64,000 bases of DNA, taken from Cocos nucifera. Its lineage: Eukaryota; Streptophyta; Magnoliopsida; Arecales; Arecaceae. Positions 57,003-64,000 of the stretch are shown piece by piece. The notes beneath the pieces were generated by a model that made no database searches, had not been told where the DNA came from, and saw nothing but the letters and a program-made list of their open reading frames with translations. The translations under genes were made by a program, and so were the position numbers. The stretch is from the NCBI GenBank assembly GCA_006176705.1, contig QRFJ01000492.1, positions 691,001 through 755,000 on the forward strand, written 5' to 3'. Each line of letters starts with the position of its first letter. Position 1 is the stretch's first letter.

Positions 57003-58312
57003 TGTTGGAAATTGTGTCCCAAAGTCAATCGTTAGCTTTTTGACGGTTGAGCTATTTTATAATTATAATTAATTTATTAATTAATAAAAATATTTTGGCT
57101 TCTTTTTCATCATAAATTTACATCTTCTAATGAACTAAATTATTGTGATGAAGTCCTTAGGACTATTTAGTTTCAATAAATAGAGGATTTATCGATTAAT
57201 CCTTAAATTTATTCACGGCCGATAGGCTGTTAATTAGGACAACAGTGTCTATTGAGCATAGATCGCTATATGCTATATAGGTTGGTTGTCCTCTTAACCA
57301 AGGAGTGTGGAGATACTGATATGGCATATAGGTGAGATGTATAGATGCATCGTCATTGAACGTGACCAACTTTAGAGCATTCTACCGTCTAGAATATCTT
57401 TGATGGGATATAGGTATAAGTATCCCTTAGACCTGAGATCACCTCAGTGACTTGTAAGCAACTCACTGTGCTTTGGTATCAGACTAACTGAATTTCTAAT
57501 TCAATAATGGAAGGCTTTTGGGCATAGTCAAGTACTTACGAAGTCAGAGTATGATCAAGATGGAATTGACCACTCCAAGAGTTAGAGAAGAATGTATCAC
57601 TGTATTTCAATATAGCAAAATCTTGGCCAAGGTAATCCATCAGATGGATTTAATATTTTAAAATACATTATGGACAACTTGATCTGTGTTGTAGTTAAAC
57701 TCTGAGGTATCCTATGAGCATTATGGTCAAGGGGATAAATTATATGGAAACTATATCCACATGGGTTCTAAGGATGGTGTTCTATACCTTCGACCTATCT
57801 GACCATCGGGTATCATTGCCAGATGGTCACTTCGATTGGTACAAAAATTTATTTCTGTGCTACTGATTTAGGTTCAGACCTATAAGGTCACACACATTAG
57901 AGCTTACGATTTGATCGGATGGTTGATCAACGATTAAGAATCGTTCTAGGGTTAAACAATCAATATGATTGGTGTTTAACCTAGTGCAAGTATTGTAGGA
58001 GGATCGATTAGCAATTGGATTACTAATTGGCTTAATTTGATTAAACCAATAGATTGAGATTAAGTCTAATTAAATATGATTTATTTAGATTTGGTTTGGG
58101 CTTGATTGGATCAAGTCCAATTGGTTTATTGGATAAGCCATGTGTAAGGAAGAACTAATCCTAGTCCAGCTAGGACTCGAATTAACCCAATTTTTTAATT
58201 TAATTAAAAAATAAATTAAAATTAAAATTAATTTAATCTAATTTAATTAAGTCCATAAATAGGTTAGGGTCTTATTTAATTGGGTTGGTTTAATTTTGAT
58301 TTTATTTGGTTA
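57003..58312 (+). repeat. Family 1 Copia LTR, truncated
   Basis: TGTTGGAAATTGTGTCCC follows the minisatellite directly. The sequence matches LTR E from its first base to TTTTATTTGGTTA at 58312 (equivalent to about 34080), then stops. The last ~1.2 kb of the LTR is missing. What follows is an unrelated coding-like region. Confidence 0.9.
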
Positions 58313-59135
58313 TCCTTTTCTCTTATTAAGTTGTCGCGGAACATCCTGTCGGCCCTATGGTAGTTCTCTTCAGATTCACGCAACCTTCTCCTCAAAACTT
58401 CCGACTCAGCCTCAGCATCCTTAATGGCTCGTTGCTCACACGACAGCTGGATCTTCAGCCATTGAACCTTGGCCTTCTCCCTCCCAACCTCTTCCAAGAG
58501 CTCGACCAGAGTCCTCATCAAGGAGGCAACCTGCTCCAATCCCCTGCTCGTGTCGGATTGGTGACTGTCATTGAGTTGCTTTTGGAGCTGGGCCACCTTG
58601 CTGTTAGCAGCACGAAGCTTTTACTCAAGCTTGGATATTCTCTCGCTCCAACCCAGCCAATAGGTATTATAAGTGAGCTCGACATCATGCAACTGCTTCT
58701 GAAGCATGGAAACTTCTTCGACCAATTCCACTTGTATCGCACCTTATTAGAAGACCACGGCGAACTCCCCTCCAATAACTGAATCTTCTCCTTCACCGTT
58801 TGGAGTTTGACTTGAAGGAAGCCGATCTTCGCTGTTAGCACCCAAGACTTATCACTGGAACTTTTCTTGAGCTTCGCTAACTCTTTCTCGAAGCTACCCT
58901 TCTTAATAGTGAAGGTCGTGGAATCTATCATATGCAGCTTATGAAGGCGAGTAACCTTAATTGTCGCCTCCGATGCGTTCTTCCTAGATTTTTGAAGTTC
59001 ATCTTCAACCATTTTTAATTTTTTTGTCAAGTGGTAAACTTCCTTCTTCAAATTTTTAACTATCAATTTTAAAGGAATTTCCTGAGGTAGCATTTCGGCA
59101 TCAATGGGGGACTGCATCCAACGCACGAAAAGCAC
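58313..59135 (-). pseudogene. Coiled-coil C-terminal part of gypsy-associated protein (I)
   Basis: Two overlapping minus-strand frames (58518-59135 and 58276-58596) form one protein interrupted by a frameshift near 58790-58740. The N-terminal frame has LKKEVYHLTKKLKMVEDELQ and LAKLKKSSSDKSWVLTAKIG. The C-terminal frame has LQKQLNDSHQSDTSRGLEQV, LVELLEEVGREKAKVQWLKI and EAESEVLRRRLRESEENYHR. Regular heptads of Leu and charged residues predict a long coiled coil. The C-terminus is cut by the junction with the LTR at 58312. It follows the 59222 block in the same orientation, so it is probably the end of the same gene. Confidence 0.6.
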
Positions 59136-59221
59136 TCTAAGCTATTGATTAAAAGAAGTTCTACTTTCATTGATTAAAAACTTTTTGAGTATAGGATAAA
59201 GCAAAAAAGAAAATACAACTA

Positions 59222-59908
59222 CTAAAGGCCCCCGACCTCTGAAGGGAAAGCAGCAGAGGAGCTCAGCACTTTAAGGGTATTCATGGTTTCGGGAATGCAT
59301 TCAACTGACGCTTCAAAGACAACCCTGGGCTCCTCCATGGGCTCGAGCACCTCGACAGCAAGCTCGGAGGATTCGAAGACCATTTTAGTGGGGGAGGGGT
59401 CAGCTGTAGTACTAGATGACCCCATTTCTTCATCAGGCTCCTCTTCCAGAAAGCTGAGATCAAGCTCAGAAAACTTTTGGGCCACCCTACCTTCATAGAG
59501 CTCAAAGCCTTTTATGAACGCCTTCTGGCCAAATTCGATTTTTAAGTCTTTCATTTCGAAAGAGGCCTTGAAGTTCGCCACGGCTTGGGCTATCGCCTCC
59601 AAAATAGACTTTGACATTTTAACTTTTAGCTCGACGACCTCGATCTCAGCCTCCTTCTTTTTCTCCTCCTCTAGGACCAATGCGACCTTGAGCCCGGTTG
59701 AGATGAGCTCCTCCTTCCAAAGCGCTCCCTGGAGATTCTCATTTTCCACCGTCTTCTCCTCTGCGAGGGGCTCAGCCGCAGCGACCTTCCTCTGAAGGCA
59801 ATCAATCTTGGCTTGAAGATCCCCGTGAACCTTCAGCGCTTCCACCTTGCAATTTGCCCTCTTGAGGTAGGCAAGTATGTGGTGGCCCGACTGCCATGGA
59901 TCAGTCAC
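59222..59908 (-). pseudogene. Coiled-coil middle part of gypsy-associated protein (I)
   Basis: An uninterrupted 228-codon frame reads DPWQSGHHILAYLKRANCKV, then heptad-rich LQAKIDCLQRKVAAAEPLAE and LVLEEEKKKEAEIEVVELKV. SFEMKDLKIEFGQKAFIKGF is next, with ELDLSFLEEEPDEEMG and a Ser/Thr/Pro-acidic tail to the stop at 59222. The 'F..E.Gx.AF..GF' phrase with an 'LDL.FL.EE' end occurs in many plant proteins annotated as putative gypsy-type transposon or gag-like. Its role is not established. GC content is higher and the frame far better kept than in the neighbouring Copia remains. Confidence 0.6.
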
Positions 59909-59999
59909 AATAAGATAAGAAAAAGAAGGAAAAAAAATGAAAAAAAAAATATGGCAAGATGATTATCTTGGGAAAAGTTTCGAGAAACTCCCAGATGAA

Positions 60000-60476
60000 C
60001 TACATCCGATCGAGGTCGGCTAGGTGGTCCACCTCTCCGGGCAGGGCGAACTTGTCGGTCAAATCTCGGATGATGTCTGGATTGCCGAAGGGGTCTGCCC
60101 CCAGATCATCGCCACCATTGTTGCTTGACCTGCTCGGATAAGCCCTACGGGCCATCTTCATGACAGCAGCTTTCTTCTTCTTCTTGTCATCTCCATCCCC
60201 TCTTTCCCTCTCCGATGGGGGCTCCAACACCGGTCCCCCTACAGGGAGGCTCGAAGATGTAGGAGGCTGAAATCCTGCACCTCTGATACTGCCCTCGATG
60301 ATTGAAAGGACCTCGACACCCGAAGTAATTTTAGGAGCAATCGTGGGAACATTCGAAACCTCAAAACTTGGATCGCCGACCTTCATCCTTTTCAAACTTC
60401 CATTTGAAACCACCTCCTTTGTCTTCTTTTGGGCATAAGAGCCCTTGGTAAGCCTTTCCACAGTATCAGTATCCAT
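60000..60476 (-). pseudogene. Linker part of gypsy-associated protein (I)
   Basis: A 158-codon frame starts MDTDTVERLTKGSYAQKKTK. It contains basic stretches (KKKKKAAVMKMARRAYPSRS) and an acidic/Ser/Pro linker, and ends DKFALPGEVDHLADLDRM. The 90-base gap to the next block contains a long pyrimidine run (59930-59960 on the minus strand) compatible with an intron, but I could not identify a clean GT...AG pair. Charge pattern and position between the N-terminal domain and the coiled coils fit a single gene. Confidence 0.5.
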
Positions 60477-60589
60477 CTCTATGATAAAGAAAAGACTATA
60501 GTCAGCTAAGGTACATATAAAACTTTATGAGAGTTCATATATATATTTATATACATGCATATAAACTTATTTAATACCGACGGGGTTAA

Positions 60590-61724
60590 GTGGACTCAGA
60601 CCAAGGTTGAATAAGGTCTGCTCCTTCAGAAGGTCGGGAAGGAGAGGACCTTGGTATGCTTTGAGCTTGTTAGAAGACTCGAGGTTAGCTCCGTCTAAAT
60701 GAAGGGCTCAATAGACTGACTCCCTAAGGAAGCCCCAGGGAGGAAGGTCAAGCATTAAGGTCGGGCATCGGATGAAGAAATACTTCTCTTTCCAGTTATG
60801 AGTGGAAGAAGGAGCATCTTTCAGTAACCCCTTCTTACCAAATTGGGGAAAGAAATACCACCAATCCTTTGCAGAAGGATGGCATTTGAAGGTGTAAAAA
60901 TTTTGAAAGAGTGAGATAGTTGGCCAGACTTTGGCTAGATGGCAAAGAGAAAGAAAGCTAATTATAAATCAAAAGGAGTTCAGTACGATAGAAGCAAAAG
61001 AAATATTCAAATAGTGAAAAAGTGCGACAATAAAAGGTGAAAGTGGAAGTCGAAGTCCGACGCACAAGACTTCTAGATACAGACAAAATCGACTAGCTGG
61101 AGATAAATAGCACGATCGCCTGAGTCGAAGAGTTCAAGGTCATACTCTGGTGATGCCATACTATATATCTTAATCAGGGAGAGGTCATTCGGAGTAAGGA
61201 TAGAAGAAATGGTATCCGGGACGAAAGACTGATAGAACATACTCTTAGGATCAACCTTGGCTAGAGGAACGGGGTCTAAGAGGGTCGGCCAGGATGAGCT
61301 CCATGAACCAACAGATTGGAAGGTTTTGGAAGACATATGGATCAAAATAAATCCCAAAAAATTTCTCAAAATTCAAGAAAAACAAAATGCAGAGACTTCC
61401 TAGAGAAAACCGAAAGAGCAAGAAATCTAAGAAGCATGAATGCTCAAAGAAAATGATTGAAAAGCTGACCTAAGTCAATTGAGAAAGATGAGAAGATGGT
61501 GAGCATGATGAAAATCAAGCAGAAGAGCGCTTGGGAGCAGAGAGGACGTGAGAAGGAACTGGGACTCTCAGGCAGAAGGAAGGCGAGGACATAGGAATGA
61601 AGGAAGAAGACTCAGGTAGAATGGACTCTGGAGGAGGAAGAGGGCCCTTAGTAGCCAAGGGAAGCACGAGATCGTTATGATCATAGATCTCATTCGGTCG
61701 ATTTGTGAGCGCCATGTGTCCCAC
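60590..61724 (-). pseudogene. N-terminal domain of gypsy-associated protein (Transposase_28-like)
   Basis: From MGHMALTNRPNEIYDHNDLV (61724) the sequence continues with VDPKSMFYQSFVPDTISSIL and PEYDLELFDSGDRAIYLQLV (61200-61090). After a frame change come FCLYLEVLCVGLRLPLSPFI, LFHYLNISFASIVLNSF, IISFLSLCHLAKVWPTISLF, DWWYFFPQFGKKGLLKDAPS and NWKEKYFFIRCPTLMLDLPP (to about 60730). This order (hydrophobic 'LPL.PF', 'L..Y..I....L.PNS.R', 'F..L........W.YF', 'S..NWK.K.FFV') is that of the plant 'putative gypsy-type transposon' domain (Transposase_28, PF04195). At least one frameshift (about 61085) and several stops break it. Confidence 0.6.
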
Positions 61725-61762
61725 TCATCATGGTAGAGAAGTGGCGACGGGCAGATCCTTAA

Positions 61763-64000
61763 TGAAGGAAAAATCATGTTTTCCGGATCTAGTTCGTTTA
61801 GATCTGATTTGACCAAGAGGAATATTTCAAAAAAATTTTCTCTTAGATCTAAATCAGATCTGATACTTTTCAGATTTGATTAGATGAATCTAATAAATAA
61901 AATAAAAATAAATTAAATTAAATTTAATTTATACCTTGTTGTTGGGTAATCCTATTATCATGTGATGATCCTGCTGATTGCCTGAGGTTCTGGATGCAGC
62001 CATGCAATTGCCTAGGCTCTATCGGTATCTACTCGGGCAAGATCTAGAGATCTCCTCCTTCTCAATCTATCCTTCAAAGATCAAATCTGAATTTGATCTT
62101 GAAGGTCTTCAAAATAATTTTTGAAGATCTGGTGTCATCTCTTGCAGCAATGCTGTCTTCTTCCTTTCTTGTTGCCTTTCTCTTGCTTGGATCGCACCAA
62201 ACTGAAGCCCAAGGCCTATTGGGCGTGGAGAAGAGAGAGAAGATTAGAGGTAGGCCTGGAGAAGTGGGAAGAGGGGCTATGGGGCGTGGGCAAGGGAAGA
62301 ACTCTTTTTAAACCTAGGCGCATACAACGTTTATGTAGACCCTACTACGCCATGCAGTGCCACATCATCTCGATCAATCACGTCTCTTCGTGCAATCAGA
62401 TCTAAATCTGATTGGTGGGATGACATCACCTGATCCAATCCGATAAGAGCCCCTCTTAAACATCCTTGGGTGGCGCCAAGATTGAGTCAAAGTAGAGTTC
62501 TTAGGACCACTCTAATTGGAATCCAAAAGGAGACCTGGAGTCCCATCCAACAGGACTCCTAGGCGCCTCCATCCTTGGGCACACGCCTAGGGTGGCGTGC
62601 ACCCCCTCCCTTTCCTTCATTTAGCAGGTGGACAAAGGTCAAATCTCTCTCCTATGGGTGCATGACACATGGGCAGATGTCTAAGTGTCAAAGGTTAACT
62701 GTTTGACCAAAGTCAAAGAACAAGAAATGGCAGGTGACCAAAAATGGCATAGGTAATGTCTCAAATACAAAATAAGACAACCTTTTCTGACTTGGACAAC
62801 CTCCAGTCAGACCATATGAAGGCCTCTGATTGAGCACAAACTCCTTTGGCTCAGTCAGGACAACTTATTTATGATAGTAAAAGAAGAACGTTAGGTTCAA
62901 TCGAGTGCTAGCACGATTTCCTTGAACCTAATTGAATCTCATTCAGATCAATTGAACTAGATCAGTTCAATTGATGATCACCAGATTCAAACCCTTGTTT
63001 GTGTGACCCAGTTAGGTTCAGTTCTGTATGGTAATGGGATATGTCATGATCTCTATCATCGACATCATCGAAACTCCTTTCGATGGATCAGAACTCTTCT
63101 GATTCGAACAGCTAGAATGATCGATCATCTAAATCATTCTAATTGCTCCCAAAATCCACCAGTGACACCTAGCAGTATATGGTGGCAACCCATCAGAGCT
63201 GAATGCGAACCTCTTGGTGCAGCTACCTGTGTGATTAAGTTCTTCTATCTTGAGCCCCGATCAGATTAGGGTTAAGGTGAACTCGTCAAACCCTAGTCTC
63301 TGTCATATGATGTAATCATTCGATTCAAGTCTAATGTGAAAATCTAAATAGAAACTCTTTCTATTATTTCACTCTGCCATGGCCATGGGCTTCTGGACTT
63401 GATTCTCATGATCATCATAGGGCTGCTCCTCTACCACCGAGGTAGATAGATTCCATCTTGATGCTATCCAGTTCCTACAATGAACATGCTATAGCCAACA
63501 TACACCTCAGGGTTCCATATGGCTAGGAGACTCGAGTAATGGTGTAGTCAAACTATAACACCCTCAAGGTGAACTATCGATGCACCTCAGGTCAAAGAAC
63601 CAGACACACTACTGCAGCATCGAGTCAGTCATTGACGAGAAGGTAGACTTCCTAATGACTACTCGAGGTGGTCACGCTCAGTGCCCTCGTTCTCTAACGA
63701 GTACCTGTACTCTCGCTCCGGTGTCTCCACACCGTAGACTCAAGACTCATCTACTAAAGAGAAGCGATTGTACACCAACCTTTCCGGATCAATCACCATC
63801 CTCGTGATGATCCTATGGTCGGGAGCATTTTATGAGTTAATAATGATTATTCATGTCTTAAATTTTCAACTCTTGAAAATATGAATTATCATTACCATTA
63901 ACTCAAAGGATGTATCACAGACACTAAATACACATATGTGATAGAAAATAATCCCATTTTATTGATTTATAGTCAAAATTATAATTTTGCCCCTAGAAGT
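61763..64000 (-). repeat. Family 2 Copia LTR (J), runs off the window
   Basis: It starts at TGAAGGAAAAATC (minus-strand end ...CCTTCA), flank CTTAA. It aligns with LTR A throughout, up to the CCCCTAGAAGT block that lies about 75 bases before the LTR start. The rest of the element, if present, is to the right of the window on the minus strand. It interrupts the upstream side of the gypsy-associated gene. Confidence 0.92.

Noticed and set aside
56640..57072. Overlapping 120- and 142-codon frames on opposite strands
   Set aside because: They come from the 15-base minisatellite, whose length is a multiple of three. The plus-strand frame runs on into an LTR.

Overview
This window looks like repeat-rich plant nuclear DNA. 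It has no bacterial operons and no rRNA or tRNA genes, and I see no intact host gene. Nearly all recognisable sequence is LTR-retrotransposon or DNA-transposon remains. The long-LTR Copia elements (Angela/BARE-like), the SIRE-like and Athila/Tat-like elements and a CACTA transposon fit a monocot. A palm is a reasonable guess, but that is inference. The exciting undescribed system hinted at in the prompt is not evident; the interest lies in nested insertions and rearrangements.

Two Copia families dominate. Family 1 LTRs are about 2.5 kb, start TGTTGG and end CCTTCA. Family 2 LTRs are about 2.1-2.3 kb and, read on the minus strand, start TGTTAGATA and end CCTTCA.

1-3314: family 1 pol remnant (+), a small 425-bp LTR on the minus strand, and a family 2 LTR truncated at its left. 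3315-9600: family 2 element A (minus), with 3' LTR, PPT, RNase H, RT, integrase, protease and gag. 9600-15621: leader, LTR fragments, a Copia gag with PBS and LTR from another family, and several poorly classified LTR-like stretches, running into an old Copia LTR (H). 15622-23317: a CACTA transposon with TTA target duplications inside LTR H. It carries a broken transposase and a 1.2-kb near-palindrome.

23318-24443: rest of LTR H and its degraded pol. 24444-44582: a single SIRE-like LTR (element G) of about 1.47 kb, spread over 20 kb by two insertions: Athila/Tat-like element F (25729-32598) and family 1 element E (32775-44562, exact AATCA duplications). E itself carries a piece of an F-type LTR in place of its RT catalytic box.

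45466-50206: family 2 element D (minus). 50207-53502: family 2 element C, whose LTR is split and partly inverted. 53503-58312: family 1 remnants and a 15-bp minisatellite. 58313-61762: a broken minus-strand coiled-coil gene resembling the plant 'putative gypsy-type transposon' family. 61763-64000: another family 2 LTR running off the window.

All coding regions are broken by stops and frameshifts. None of the elements looks able to move by itself. Insertion order, inferred from interruption: H is older than CACTA and G; G is older than F, E and D; D is older than C.
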